Assembly (NCBI RefSeq): GCF_003025555.1
Contig: NZ_PYMH01000005.1
Location: 124,001 to 188,000 of the forward strand
Length of the DNA: 64,000 bases
Source of the DNA: Photobacterium lutimaris
GTDB taxonomy: Bacteria > Pseudomonadota > Gammaproteobacteria > Enterobacterales > Vibrionaceae
Direction of reading: 5' to 3'
Positions 1 to 9,266 of the stretch are shown here, one piece after another (position 1 is the stretch's first letter; each line of letters opens with the position of its first letter). A program made the translations under genes and the position numbers. The notes under the pieces were generated by a model. That model searched no databases and was not told the DNA's origin. It saw nothing but the letters and a program-made list of their open reading frames with translations.

Positions 1-591
1 GCCTTCCCTGAAGATGCCATGTTTAATGCCGATGCATGGCAGGATCTGGCAGAAAATCAGGACTTGAACATTGTGCGCCTGCTTAAGGAAAAAGTTATCG
101 ATCCTATTGCTGATGAATTCGACATCATCATGATCGACACCGGTCCGCACATTGATCCGCTGGTTTGGAATGCCATGTATGCTTCAAATGCACTGATCAT
201 TCCTTGTGCGGCAAAGCGCCTTGACTGGGCTTCTACTGTTAACTTTTTCCAGCATTTACCTACAGTTTACGAGATGTTCCCTGAAGATTGGCACGGTTTG
301 GAGTTTATCCGACTGATGCCGACTATGTTCGAGGATGACAATAAGAAGCAGGTTTCGGTGCTCACCGAAATGAATTACCTGCTTCGTGAACAAGTCATGA
401 TGGCTACGGTACCGCGAAGCCGTGCCTTTGAGACTTGTGCCGATACCTATAGCACTGTGTTCGACCTAACGGCGGCCGAATTTGAAGGGGGCAAAAAGAC
501 CCTTTCAACAGCGCAAGATGCGATCCAACGTGTTGGCCTAGAGTTAGAGCGTGTAATGCACTCTCACTGGGCTAACCTGAACCGGGAGTAA
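1..591 (+). CDS. parA: ParA2-type chromosome II partitioning ATPase (5' truncated)
   Basis: The reading frame is open from the first base of the window to TAA at 589-591, so only the C-terminal 196 residues are present. DIIMIDTGP, about 40 residues in, matches the Walker B/switch region of large plasmid-type (P1/P7-like) ParA ATPases. The following stretch (NALIIPCAAKRLDW) also fits that family. ParA ATPases form dynamic nucleoid-bound patterns that position ParB-parS complexes during segregation. The gene sits 7 bp before parB and is probably co-transcribed with it. Identity as the chromosome II version rests on the partner ParB and the parS2-type sites downstream. Walker A lies outside the window. 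Confidence 0.9.
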   Translation, partial: AFPEDAMFNADAWQDLAENQDLNIVRLLKEKVIDPIADEFDIIMIDTGPHIDPLVWNAMYASNALIIPCAAKRLDWASTVNFFQHLPTVYEMFPEDWHGLEFIRLMPTMFEDDNKKQVSVLTEMNYLLREQVMMATVPRSRAFETCADTYSTVFDLTAAEFEGGKKTLSTAQDAIQRVGLELERVMHSHWANLNRE

Positions 592-598
592 TGAGTGG

Positions 599-1573
599 AT
601 GGCGATTAAAACCAAAGATCTTAATGCGCGCTTGTTCGGTAAAGCCGACAAACGACGTGCAACAACGCCAACAGAGGCCCAAACAGCGGCACGTGATAAA
701 GCATCCGTTATTGAACTGGCTGTAGCCGGCGAGGAAACCGTTGCGTTTGAATTGATCAAAATCCAAGCCGACCAGGTTGCTGAGAAAACGCGTGTTTTTG
801 CCGAAAATGCCCGTGAACAGGCTTTCCTTAACGAGCATGCGCTGGCCGATATCCTAAACACGCTTAAAGAGCGTGGGCAGCAATACCCAGCGGTTGGTCG
901 TTGGTTGGAAGATGGCCGGATCGAGGTACTTGATGGTAGCCGCCGTCGCATGTCTTGTATCTTGGCTGAAAAAGATTTCCTTATCTATGTGGGTAAGGGA
1001 ATTAACGGCGAACATGCTAAATTCCTTTCTGATGTCGCCAATGCACATAAACCGCTGTCATTGTTTGAGCGGGGTAAGGAAATGCAGGCGTTACTTGAAA
1101 CCGGTAAAGTCGCCGATCAAAAAGAGCTAGCAAGGTATTGTCAATGCAGCGAGGCCTTGGTTAGTGGGGCATTGAAAGCGGCATCATTACCGATGGAATT
1201 GTTGATGGCTTATCCGAGTGTCGGTGAACTTGGCCGACCGACGATTGTGAAACTTCACCGCCTGTTTTTCGGCCTCAACAACGATCAGCAACAAACATTT
1301 GTGAGCGAAATATCTGCTGGTGACGAAGCGATGTGGAAGTCTATCGATGCCTCAGGTATCACCCGCATTACCCGCGAAGTGACCAGCAAACTTGAGCAGA
1401 TTGGTGAGACACTCCAACCAAAAGTTGAGATCGAGAAGCCTAAACCGCAAGAGTTGGTGAAGGGGAAAATCAGCTATTTGCGTGACGGTGATAAGCTTCA
1501 GCTTAAGCTGAAGAAATTATCCGAGCGCCAAGCCGATGAAATCCTCACGTATCTGGCTGATTATTTGAAATAG
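599..1573 (+). CDS. parB: ParB2-type chromosome II partitioning protein
   Basis: This is a 324-residue ParB/Spo0J-family protein that binds centromere-like parS sites and recruits ParA. An N-terminal ParB domain carries DGSRRR (residues 112-117), and a helix-turn-helix lies around residues 173-195 (QKELARYCQCSEALVSGALK). The C-terminal part, from about 270, is charged and probably dimerises. The length is close to the roughly 322 residues known for Vibrio cholerae ParB2. It follows parA by 7 bp and ends just before an intrinsic terminator. Perfect matches to the parS2 consensus at 4541, 4627, 7042 and 7060 are its likely targets. The ATG at 599 is the first in frame. Confidence 0.92.
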   Translation: MAIKTKDLNARLFGKADKRRATTPTEAQTAARDKASVIELAVAGEETVAFELIKIQADQVAEKTRVFAENAREQAFLNEHALADILNTLKERGQQYPAVGRWLEDGRIEVLDGSRRRMSCILAEKDFLIYVGKGINGEHAKFLSDVANAHKPLSLFERGKEMQALLETGKVADQKELARYCQCSEALVSGALKAASLPMELLMAYPSVGELGRPTIVKLHRLFFGLNNDQQQTFVSEISAGDEAMWKSIDASGITRITREVTSKLEQIGETLQPKVEIEKPKPQELVKGKISYLRDGDKLQLKLKKLSERQADEILTYLADYLK

Positions 1574-1597
1574 AATATTCCGTTCAGTATGTTGATT

Positions 1598-1627
1598 AAA
1601 ACCACGCTTTCGAGCGTGGTTTTTTTT
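1598..1627 (+). terminator. Intrinsic terminator of parAB
   Basis: A perfect stem AAACCACGCT/AGCGTGGTTT with a TTCG-type loop is followed by a run of T. It lies 25 bp after the parB stop. A longer tmcA reading frame would run through it, which argues against a start upstream of this hairpin. Confidence 0.9.
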
Positions 1628-1684
1628 CGCTCCGCTATCGGATATTGGTATTATCGGGGGTGTTGTTTGCCATTGAGTCTTAGC

Positions 1685-3793
1685 ATGTCCCAACTTTCTG
1701 ATTTTTGCCGTTCACTCTCTGTGAGTGCGGCTGCACATAATATCCGTTACCTCGTTGTTGCCAAAGGAGGAACGGACTGGGCCGCACAAGTTATAGATGC
1801 GTTTGCCCCTTTTTATGTTAATCCACTTTTTTGTGGTGAGCCGATCAGTGCTGATACGGATGCCATTCCTTTCAAGAAAGCCAAACACTGGTTAGGGCGT
1901 GAATGTCAGATGCTGACTGTCAACGGACACAATGGCCTGGATGCCCAAGCCCTTGGCGCATTATCCGGTACCGTCGTCGGCGGTGGGATCTTGCTGTTGT
2001 TATTGCCAACGGAGTGGTTCGAAAAGAGCGGTTCGAATTTTACCCAGCGGTTGAGCTTATTGCTGCAGCAGCCCGAGGTCATGATGTTGGAGCCGGGCTT
2101 GCCTTTGCCTGCATTGCCTATTGATGAATTAGCAAAAGCGGACAGCGGTGTCGAAACAGCATCTCTTCTCCCTTTTGGTACGTTGACCGCTTGCCAAGCG
2201 AGTGCTGTTGACGCTATCCGCCGGGTAGTAACAGGCCACCGTAAGCGACCTTTGGTTTTAACCGCTGATCGTGGCCGGGGAAAATCGGCGTCGTTGGGAT
2301 TAGCCGCAGCAAGTTTGCTGGCCGAACGTAACATTCATATCGTGGTTACCGCACCGTCTTTTGTTGCCAGCCAGACGGTGTTTCGCCACGCTGCTGAGCA
2401 ATTTGGGGTGCCGTTTAGCAACCAAAAGTTTCTCGAGCTTGGCAAAGGTTCGATCGCTTTTATCGCGCCGGATGCGTTGTTGTCAGAAAAACCAGCAGCT
2501 GATTTGGTGATGGTCGATGAAGCCGCGGCTATTCCTGCTCCTGTTCTTAATGCGCTGCTCAAGAATTATGGTCGCTTGGTTTTTTCCAGTACTGTTCATG
2601 GTTACGAGGGGACGGGACGCGGTTTTGCCGTTAAGTTCCGTCAACAACTCGATGATGTGATGCCGCAATGGCGTGCGTTTGAGATGAAGCAAGCGATCCG
2701 TTGGGCGGACAACGATCCGTTGGAAAAGTGGGTCTTCAATGCGTTGCTGCTTGATGCCGAAACAGCCGCGTCAGGACTCGATCCCAGTACGGCACACTGC
2801 GAATGTATTGATAAAGCCGAGTTGCTCCGTTCGAATAATTTACTCTCTTCTTTATTTGGCTTGTTGATTAATGCGCACTATCAAACCTCCCCTGCAGATC
2901 TGGTGAACTTACTCGATGATGACTGCTTACATATATGGGTATACCGCAATGGCGATAATGTGTTGGCATGTTGTCTGATTGTTGATGAAGGTGGTTTTTC
3001 TCCAGAGCTTGCCGAGCAAATCCAACTTGGCGTGAGAAGACCAAGGGGGCATCTGCTTGCCCAGTCTCTTGCTGCCCATCTCGGTATTTCTGAAGCCGCA
3101 ACGCAACGTTCTGGCCGTATACTACGAATTGCGGTTCATCCTGAGTTTCAGCAACAAGGCATTGGTCAGCGGTTATTGTCTGCTGTCAGGTTTTGGTCAC
3201 AAGGACGTTATGATTTTCTTGGTACCAGCTTTGGCTATGTAACTGAGCTTCTGTATTTTTGGCAACGCGCGGGATACCAGCCTGTTCGCTTGGGATTACA
3301 CAAAGATGCCTCGAGCGGTTATCCGTCCTTGTTGTGTGTACAACCTATCGGTGAACTGAGTCAGCAGTGGTTTGCCAAAGCAAGGGTACTATTTGCGAGG
3401 GGGTTGACGGCCAATGCCTGTGAAGCCTTTCGTGACATGGCAACCGATGAGTTTCGGCCGCTGTTGGTCGAGTCGTTATCGTCTGAAGTGACGCCCGCAG
3501 CCCTTCCCAATGAATGGGTTGAACACCAGCTTTCCCTATATTGCCAAGGTGGTCTGGGATACGAATTAGTGTTGCCAGCGCTGCAGCAATATCTTTATCA
3601 GCGTTTAGCTCAAACCGGATCGCTTTCTGAGGGAGTAACATTAAACCTGGCAGTGGCGAAAGTTATTCAACGAAAAACATGGCAAGACATTGTTCATCAA
3701 TTCCAACTGACCGGTCGTAAGCAAGCAGAACAAGCATTACGTGATTTTGTCAGTGCTGATTTTCAAACGCATTCTATAGCAAGGAGCGAGTAA
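1685..3793 (+). CDS. tmcA: tRNA(Met) cytidine acetyltransferase TmcA
   Basis: TmcA uses ATP and acetyl-CoA to form N4-acetylcytidine at the wobble position of elongator tRNA-Met. The 702-residue protein has the family layout: an N-terminal DUF1726-like domain; an RNA helicase-like module with Walker A (GRGKSA, about residue 197) and a DEAA box ([10 protein letters not shown], about 278); a GNAT domain with the acetyl-CoA loop [10 protein letters not shown]; and a C-terminal tRNA-binding region. The frame is open back to 1589, but that would run through the parB terminator. The ATG at 1685 (MSQLSDF) aligns with the usual N terminus; a TTG at 1667 behind a G-rich stretch is an alternative. It overlaps the next gene by one base. 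Confidence 0.9.
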   Translation: MSQLSDFCRSLSVSAAAHNIRYLVVAKGGTDWAAQVIDAFAPFYVNPLFCGEPISADTDAIPFKKAKHWLGRECQMLTVNGHNGLDAQALGALSGTVVGGGILLLLLPTEWFEKSGSNFTQRLSLLLQQPEVMMLEPGLPLPALPIDELAKADSGVETASLLPFGTLTACQASAVDAIRRVVTGHRKRPLVLTADRGRGKSASLGLAAASLLAERNIHIVVTAPSFVASQTVFRHAAEQFGVPFSNQKFLELGKGSIAFIAPDALLSEKPAADLVMVDEAAAIPAPVLNALLKNYGRLVFSSTVHGYEGTGRGFAVKFRQQLDDVMPQWRAFEMKQAIRWADNDPLEKWVFNALLLDAETAASGLDPSTAHCECIDKAELLRSNNLLSSLFGLLINAHYQTSPADLVNLLDDDCLHIWVYRNGDNVLACCLIVDEGGFSPELAEQIQLGVRRPRGHLLAQSLAAHLGISEAATQRSGRILRIAVHPEFQQQGIGQRLLSAVRFWSQGRYDFLGTSFGYVTELLYFWQRAGYQPVRLGLHKDASSGYPSLLCVQPIGELSQQWFAKARVLFARGLTANACEAFRDMATDEFRPLLVESLSSEVTPAALPNEWVEHQLSLYCQGGLGYELVLPALQQYLYQRLAQTGSLSEGVTLNLAVAKVIQRKTWQDIVHQFQLTGRKQAEQALRDFVSADFQTHSIARSE

Positions 3794-4536
3794 TGAAATT
3801 TGTTGTCGACACCCATAGCCATACCATTTCAAGCGGGCATGCATATAGCACAGTATTAGAAAATGCTGCAGCGGCTGCCGAGAAAGGGCTGCAATTATTG
3901 TGTGTCACGGATCACGCTTCCTCAATGCCGGGCGCACCTCATTTCTGGCATTTTGCCAATCAGAGGATCTTGCCCCGTTTTCTTCATGGCGTGGGTATCC
4001 TGCGCGGTGTTGAGGCCAACATTATGAACGTTGCCGGTGAGATCGATATTTCCACTAAAGTGCAAGGTCATCTTGACTGGGTTCTGGCCAGTTTTCATGA
4101 GCCGGTGTTTGCCCCGTCTTCGTCGGCTGTCCATACCGAAGCATTGCTTAATGTTATTCAGTCTGGTCGAGTTGATGCGCTGGGTCATTTAGGTAACCCC
4201 AATTTCGATTTCGATTTTGAACGTGTTTTGGTGGCAGCGGCAGAAGCCAATGTGTTGGTTGAGATCAATAACTCTTCTTTGTCTGGGTCTCGAATGGGGA
4301 GTCAGCCAAGGTGTGAACGTATTGCCGAAATTGGCAAAGAGGTCGGCGTGAGTTTTACAACAGGGTCTGATGCACATTTTGCTCATGACATTGGTAAGTT
4401 TGACTCTGCGCTTGCGCTGTTCGAGAAAGTTAATATTGACGAAGATTCGATTGTTTCAACCAGTGCTTCTCGGTTTATTGAGTTTCTCCAGTCTCGTGGC
4501 CATGCTTCTATCGCGGAGTTTCAGTCATTGAGGTGA
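3793..4536 (+). CDS. ycdX: PHP-domain phosphatase, YcdX family
   Basis: This 247-residue PHP-fold metal-dependent phosphoesterase is collinear with E. coli YcdX (245 residues), a trinuclear zinc phosphatase linked to swarming. Metal ligands are visible in DTHSHT (residues 6-11), VTDHAS (about 40), a central GHLG and TGSDAHFAH near the C terminus. The start codon overlaps the tmcA stop (TAATG), so translational coupling is likely. The physiological substrate is unknown. A hairpin terminator and a parS2 site follow. Confidence 0.88.
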   Translation: MKFVVDTHSHTISSGHAYSTVLENAAAAAEKGLQLLCVTDHASSMPGAPHFWHFANQRILPRFLHGVGILRGVEANIMNVAGEIDISTKVQGHLDWVLASFHEPVFAPSSSAVHTEALLNVIQSGRVDALGHLGNPNFDFDFERVLVAAAEANVLVEINNSSLSGSRMGSQPRCERIAEIGKEVGVSFTTGSDAHFAHDIGKFDSALALFEKVNIDEDSIVSTSASRFIEFLQSRGHASIAEFQSLR

Positions 4537-4540
4537 GTTA

Positions 4541-4555
4541 ATTTACACTGTAAAT
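4541..4555. promoter_or_regulatory. parS2 site 1 (ParB2 binding site)
   Basis: ATTTACACTGTAAAT is a perfect match to the published Vibrio chromosome II parS2 consensus NTTTACANTGTAAAN. It lies 5 bp after the ycdX stop and 3 kb from parB. Confidence 0.88.
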
Positions 4556-4593
4556 TTCAGCATCTTCTATGCTCTCAAAAACGGTTAATAAAG

Positions 4594-4617
4594 AAAGGTG
4601 GCGATGCCGCCTTTTTT
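4594..4617 (+). terminator. Intrinsic terminator of tmcA-ycdX
   Basis: A stem AAAGGTGGC/GCCGCCTTT (one G-T pair) with a GAT loop is followed by six T. It lies between two parS2 sites. Confidence 0.85.
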
Positions 4618-4626
4618 GTTATCTAA

Positions 4627-4641
4627 ATTTACACTGTAAAT
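4627..4641. promoter_or_regulatory. parS2 site 2
   Basis: A second perfect ATTTACACTGTAAAT, 86 bp from site 1, in the non-coding stretch between ycdX and the next gene. Confidence 0.88.
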
Positions 4642-4795
4642 TCTAGCAGGAACGGTTTTACGTTTTGATTTGTATTATTTTGCCTTGTTGACTAGGATTA
4701 AAGAATCCCTCTAAATTTTGGTTTGAGTTTTGTGCTGCTTGATAGCCGAAATCCATCGATGGTGATAGGCAAAAATATAATAATAAGGAGTCAGC

Positions 4796-5200
4796 ATGAG
4801 TTTAATAAAAGATGTTCCTCCGGTACTAAAAGACATAACTTATCCCTCTGTTTATCAAGATCCAGAGCTCGAAAAGTGCTACTCCGTAGGCCGAGGGGGT
4901 ATCGCTGGACGCCTATTTGGCCAACTGCTTAGCAGTGGTGAAACTATCGATAGCTATGATTATGGCGTTAAAGTGACGGTAAACAGAATCACCCGGCATC
5001 GAATCTACTTAGAATCATCTGTTCCCTTGCCACTGACGGCCAGCTATCAACTGTATCTCCAACCGGTTGGTATGCTGGAAGGTTATTTGCGCAAAGATAC
5101 AGTCTCGGTTAATAAAAAGCACCCTAATCATCGCAGCTATATGTTCATTACGGATCAGTGGTTGACGGCACATCAGTTGCGCACCATTGCACTGGTCTGA
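4796..5200 (+). CDS. Hypothetical protein (134 aa)
   Basis: The family was not recognised. A clear ribosome binding site (AAGGAG, 6 bp spacing) precedes the ATG. The protein is soluble, without a signal peptide or membrane segment. A glycine-rich YSVGRGGIAGRLFG stretch near residue 28 is followed by alternating hydrophobic and polar segments suggesting beta strands (VKVTVNRITRHRIYLESS). It is monocistronic, lying between a parS2 pair and the DUF342 gene. The RBS and ordinary codon use support a real gene; no function can be assigned. Confidence 0.7.
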   Translation: MSLIKDVPPVLKDITYPSVYQDPELEKCYSVGRGGIAGRLFGQLLSSGETIDSYDYGVKVTVNRITRHRIYLESSVPLPLTASYQLYLQPVGMLEGYLRKDTVSVNKKHPNHRSYMFITDQWLTAHQLRTIALV

Positions 5201-5375
5201 CCTTGTCGTGAATATTTGGCCTAAATCAATATGCAATCTATTGTTTATGTTGGTTATATTGATATATTTCACATAAATTTGTGACTGAACAAGTACTAGG
5301 TAACTGATTTGTTACTGTAATATTGAGGAGCACCATTACTTTATTGTTCGCCAATAGCAGAGAAAAGGAGTTGAT

Positions 5376-7028
5376 ATGGCAGATCTTTTTCTGCGTATCG
5401 CTGATGATGGACAATCAGTGTTATTTGCGGCAAACGCAGACAATCAATCGGTCCCAACACGTGAGTTGTTAATCGAACAACTGATTAGCCTTGGTGCTGA
5501 GAAGTTCTATTTTTATGAAAAAGCGATAGATTCAGCTCTTGCTGTCACCATTCGTGACGATGAGCCCAGTCCCGAAACCGCTTACCCAGAGCCTATTGTT
5601 ATCGCGGAGCGGCGTAATGCCAGCCTCGTGGTTAAGACTGATTCAGATTTTATGCGTGCTGCGATTACTGTCACGGCACCTTACGGCGGTAATCATGCTA
5701 CTGGGGCCGATATTTTAGAAGCGCTCAAGCAGAACAGAATCGTCAAAGGCATCCGAAAAACGCAACTTCACCAGCTTTTACAGCGAGCCCAGAGCCTACA
5801 ACCCGGTGAAAAACTGACCTTGCCAGTGGCTTTTGGCCGTTTACCTGAAAACGGTGTGGATGTTCGGTTCGAGTCGTTGGTCGACGATGCTAGCCAGCGT
5901 ATTTTGAAACCGCAAGCGACCGATGATGGTAAGGTAGATATGCGTGATTTGGGCGAGCTAATCACGGTTAGAGCTGGCCAGACGTTGATGCGGCGCATTC
6001 CTGCGACCGAAGGTGTCGCAGGCTTTACCGTTGAAGGGAAGGCCCTACCGGCCAAACCGGGTAAGGACAGCGAGTTCCAACCCGGAGACGGGACAATTAT
6101 CAGCGAACAAGACTCGAACTTGCTTCTGGCCGAGAAATCCGGGATCCCCGTTGCCAAACCCCGTGGAATGCAGGTTGATGAGGCATTGACCCTTAAAGGC
6201 GTGAATGTCGCAACAGGACATATTAACTTCGACGGTAGTATCCTGATTACCGGCGACGTAACACCAGGCATGAAGGTCACAGCTTCGGGGAATATTACCG
6301 TCGCAGGGTTTGTTGAACTGGCTGAACTGAAAGCGGGCGGCGATATTTCAATTATTAAGGGAATCATTGGCCGTAAGCTAGAAGGTAACAAGCTTGGTTG
6401 CACTATTGAGGCCGCAGGCAGTGTCACGAGTAAGTTTGCCCAGTTTGCAGATATTACATGTGGCCAAAATGCGTTGTTCACCTTGCATGTGCTTCACAGC
6501 ACTATCCACGCTGAGGGTGAAGTCATTGTGATGGATCAATTCAAGCGTCAAGGGAGCTTGAGTGGTGGGGTGACTGAGGCTGGGTATAGTATCAGGGCGA
6601 TCAATCTTGGTGCTCTGTCAGGTGTTCCTACGGTGGTAACTGCATTTACTAAATTTGAATGCCTGTTACAGCAACTGCAAGATAAACATCATGACTATCA
6701 GGTTGAACTGCAAAACGTCGAGAAAATTAAACAGGCTAAGCTCAAACTGTTGAAACTGCCTGAGCATAGGCGCCCAGTCGAATTGAGTGAACGGATTAAC
6801 AATGCGGCGGAGCAACATAAGTCACAGATTGATTTGCTTCATGCTGACTACCAACAGTTACGAGGCGAATACGACGAGCTGCGGTCGCGGGTGACGATCA
6901 CCGCACTGAATCGGCTCTATGCGGGGGTTCAAAGCTGTTTGGAAAAAGAACACCTTCTCATCACTCAAGATCATGGCCCTTCCAAACTTCATATCTTTGA
7001 ACATGTCTTTCAGTGCTCGCCACTGTAA
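5376..7028 (+). CDS. FapA/DUF342 family protein
   Basis: A 550-residue protein of the DUF342 (FapA, flagellar assembly protein A) family. The central part (about 190-400) has the glycine-rich repeating beta pattern of this family (ATGHINFDGSILITGDVTPGMKVTASGNITV, quoted in two overlapping parts: ATGHINFDGSILITGDV and TPGMKVTASGNITV). The C-terminal third is predicted coiled coil (about 430-510). An N-terminal segment with alternating charged and hydrophobic residues precedes the domain. A good RBS (AAAAGGAG) lies 7 bp before the ATG. No flagellar genes are nearby, so a role in polar or membrane organisation or c-di-GMP-related signalling is only inference; the neighbour is a LapD-like protein. 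Confidence 0.82.
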   Translation: MADLFLRIADDGQSVLFAANADNQSVPTRELLIEQLISLGAEKFYFYEKAIDSALAVTIRDDEPSPETAYPEPIVIAERRNASLVVKTDSDFMRAAITVTAPYGGNHATGADILEALKQNRIVKGIRKTQLHQLLQRAQSLQPGEKLTLPVAFGRLPENGVDVRFESLVDDASQRILKPQATDDGKVDMRDLGELITVRAGQTLMRRIPATEGVAGFTVEGKALPAKPGKDSEFQPGDGTIISEQDSNLLLAEKSGIPVAKPRGMQVDEALTLKGVNVATGHINFDGSILITGDVTPGMKVTASGNITVAGFVELAELKAGGDISIIKGIIGRKLEGNKLGCTIEAAGSVTSKFAQFADITCGQNALFTLHVLHSTIHAEGEVIVMDQFKRQGSLSGGVTEAGYSIRAINLGALSGVPTVVTAFTKFECLLQQLQDKHHDYQVELQNVEKIKQAKLKLLKLPEHRRPVELSERINNAAEQHKSQIDLLHADYQQLRGEYDELRSRVTITALNRLYAGVQSCLEKEHLLITQDHGPSKLHIFEHVFQCSPL

Positions 7029-7041
7029 CTGGGCTATTTAA

Positions 7042-7056
7042 ATTTACAGTGTAAAT
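7042..7056. promoter_or_regulatory. parS2 site 3
   Basis: ATTTACAGTGTAAAT matches NTTTACANTGTAAAN perfectly, with G at the variable centre. It lies between the convergent DUF342 and LapD-like genes. Confidence 0.88.
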
Positions 7057-7059
7057 CTA

Positions 7060-7074
7060 ATTTACACTGTAAAT
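7060..7074. promoter_or_regulatory. parS2 site 4
   Basis: ATTTACACTGTAAAT lies 3 bp after site 3. The two occupy the 65-bp space between convergent genes, so they are not promoter operators. Confidence 0.88.
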
Positions 7075-7093
7075 TTGAAAGCCACTTACAAGC

Positions 7094-9049
7094 TTAATAA
7101 TGCAGATGCGGTTGTTTAGGTAGGCGCTTCTCTTTAGATTTCTGCTCGGTGAAGAAACCTTGGAAGCCACTGACAAATAACTCTGATAGCCTTTCGAGCT
7201 GGGTTTCCGTTTCTACGCGGGTCGCAATTGTCATGACATTGAGGCTGTGGGCGGTTCGACATACTGATGAAAGTAGCTGTTTCTTCAATTCATCATTGAG
7301 CTGATGGGTATACGAAAAATCCACTTTAGCGTAGTCGGGACGGAACTCTTCGAGATAGGTCAGTGATTTGAAGTAGCGGCCATAGCCGTCCACCCCATAG
7401 CGGAATTTGTAAAAGCGAATGGCTGAGCACAATAAGCCGCAAGCATCCGGGGTCCGAATGAAACAGGCTTCTGGGATTTCGAAAAACAACCGCTGTGATA
7501 GGTGTTGGTTACGCGACAGGAGCTGATCAAGCCAGCGGTTGAAGGCTGGATCAGTGATACTGTTAATGGTGAGGTTGATGGCAAATGGCCCCCGGGCCTG
7601 ATCACCATTCAAAATATTCACATGGTGGGCAATGACATGTTTATCGAGCAGTACTCCGGCTCCGACATCTTCAATCGCACCAAGAAACTGGTTGGCATTG
7701 TAGCGTGACTGTTCAGCTTTGAGCGACGAGAAAACTTCGAAGTGAATGGGTTGTTGATGTTCATTGACAACCGGCTGGTACTGATAGCTCATTGCGTTGT
7801 TGTCGATGGCGTTGAGCAATAATGATTTCCACTGCTGTTTACCAAAACTCGGTACCTGATGCTGACTATCCGCTAGCTGGATAGGCTGTGCGGGGTTGCG
7901 GGTCGCTTGAGCCAGTATATTATCCAGCTGGCCCAGGATGTGGCTAGCACTGCTGGCAGACTCAATCATCAGCAGACCCAAAAATGCACTGTCGGTGGTT
8001 TCACCACGGTATGTCTTTTCTTGTTGTCGATGTACTTCAAGCATTGCTTCGGCAACATGCATCAACTTTTGTGTTGCAATGTTGGGTAACAAAACGGCGA
8101 ACTCATCATAGGACAATCGAGCTAGATAGACTTGGGCGTGGATGATGCTGGTATTAAGCTCATCGGCAAACTTACGGGTGAAGCCATCCCCTCTTTCAAA
8201 ATCGTTTTGCTGATACACTTCATCAAGTAGCGTCGACTTAAGTAAAATCAGGCCACCTTGCTGTGGGTTATCGAGCCAGGCATTAAGTTGATTAATGAAA
8301 TAATGGCGATTACCAAGGCCTGAGACTTTGTCCTGATAGGCCTGGGCTTTGAGTTTGTTGGCTTCATTAGCCTGTTGTTGAAAAATGTCATCGAGCTGTT
8401 TTTTAAAATGACCGAACATCTTGACCCAGGCTCTTGCCTCGATGCTATTTAATAAAACCGGTGGAAGTGAATGTGAGCGATGGCCTAGCGTCGAAGATTG
8501 CTGGGCGAGTTGGGTCAACGGTTGGAGTTTTCGTTTGAGCAGCACAAACAGTAGCAACAACACGAGTAGGTAGCCCCCGGTCCCCATTGCTAATCCTGGT
8601 AAAAGTTGGAGCCAAAACGATGCTGTAACGGTGCCTACCGGAATCGTAGCCGTAAACCGTATAGCTTGAGCACTGTTGGCGAACAAGGTACGTTGCATCG
8701 ACAAAGCCGGCCAGAAAAAGTGAGGTTGCGAAGCAGTTTGAATTGATTGACGTAAAGGCGGTGATGAAAGTGATTGGTTGGATGCCAATACCAGCAGTTG
8801 TGTTTCCACCCGCGGGGAGAACCGACCGAGTTGCTCTAGCAGCATCGTATAGTTCGCTTCGGTCGGGGGGGCCGATATATCCGATAATCCCAGCCGCTGT
8901 TCAAAATAAGCGAAGCTCGAGTGAAGTTGTTGCTGTGACTGCTCAATGAGAGCGCTGCGTATACTCAGAATATGTAAAGCCATAAAGCACAGTAACAGGG
9001 CGGTGAAAGTACTCGCAATCCAAGTAAAAGTGTAGCGAAATAAGTTCAT
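7094..9049 (-). CDS. LapD-like membrane protein with degenerate GGDEF and EAL domains
   Basis: A 651-residue inner-membrane protein. Transmembrane helices at about 7-27 and 160-185 flank a periplasmic domain of about 130 residues, followed by a HAMP-like linker, a GGDEF domain (about 245-390) and an EAL domain (about 410-645). The GGDEF signature reads LSYDE, and the EAL motif reads EVF (FEVFSSL). The DDFG-type motif is DGYG, while YAKVD, VETE and GFQGFF are kept. Both enzymatic activities are therefore probably lost, as in LapD, an inside-out c-di-GMP receptor controlling a periplasmic protease. No LapG or adhesin gene is nearby. The ATG at 9049 is preferred over an in-frame TTG at 9064. Confidence 0.8.
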   Translation of the reverse strand: MNLFRYTFTWIASTFTALLLCFMALHILSIRSALIEQSQQQLHSSFAYFEQRLGLSDISAPPTEANYTMLLEQLGRFSPRVETQLLVLASNQSLSSPPLRQSIQTASQPHFFWPALSMQRTLFANSAQAIRFTATIPVGTVTASFWLQLLPGLAMGTGGYLLVLLLLFVLLKRKLQPLTQLAQQSSTLGHRSHSLPPVLLNSIEARAWVKMFGHFKKQLDDIFQQQANEANKLKAQAYQDKVSGLGNRHYFINQLNAWLDNPQQGGLILLKSTLLDEVYQQNDFERGDGFTRKFADELNTSIIHAQVYLARLSYDEFAVLLPNIATQKLMHVAEAMLEVHRQQEKTYRGETTDSAFLGLLMIESASSASHILGQLDNILAQATRNPAQPIQLADSQHQVPSFGKQQWKSLLLNAIDNNAMSYQYQPVVNEHQQPIHFEVFSSLKAEQSRYNANQFLGAIEDVGAGVLLDKHVIAHHVNILNGDQARGPFAINLTINSITDPAFNRWLDQLLSRNQHLSQRLFFEIPEACFIRTPDACGLLCSAIRFYKFRYGVDGYGRYFKSLTYLEEFRPDYAKVDFSYTHQLNDELKKQLLSSVCRTAHSLNVMTIATRVETETQLERLSELFVSGFQGFFTEQKSKEKRLPKQPHLHY

Positions 9050-9266
9050 AGTGTATCTCAGCAAGCATGAAGAGAAAATGGTTGATGGGGAAGCGTTCAG
9101 GCGACTGAGGTTGTCAATTCTAGCGCTTTAATTAAGGTATCAAAATTTCCAGCTTGCAGACGAGAAGGGCCGATTAACATCTTGTTTTCTGGAGATAGTT
9201 CGAATAATAGTGTAAATCAGCCATGGATTTCATCGGGCTCTGTCTTGTGGTTCCGGCGGTGGGGGG

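Noticed and set aside
1589..1684. N-terminal extension of tmcA
   Set aside because: It would translate the parB terminator hairpin and has no similarity to the TmcA N terminus.
9200..9222. Half parS2-like sequence AGTGTAAAT
   Set aside because: Only one arm matches the consensus; no dyad is formed.
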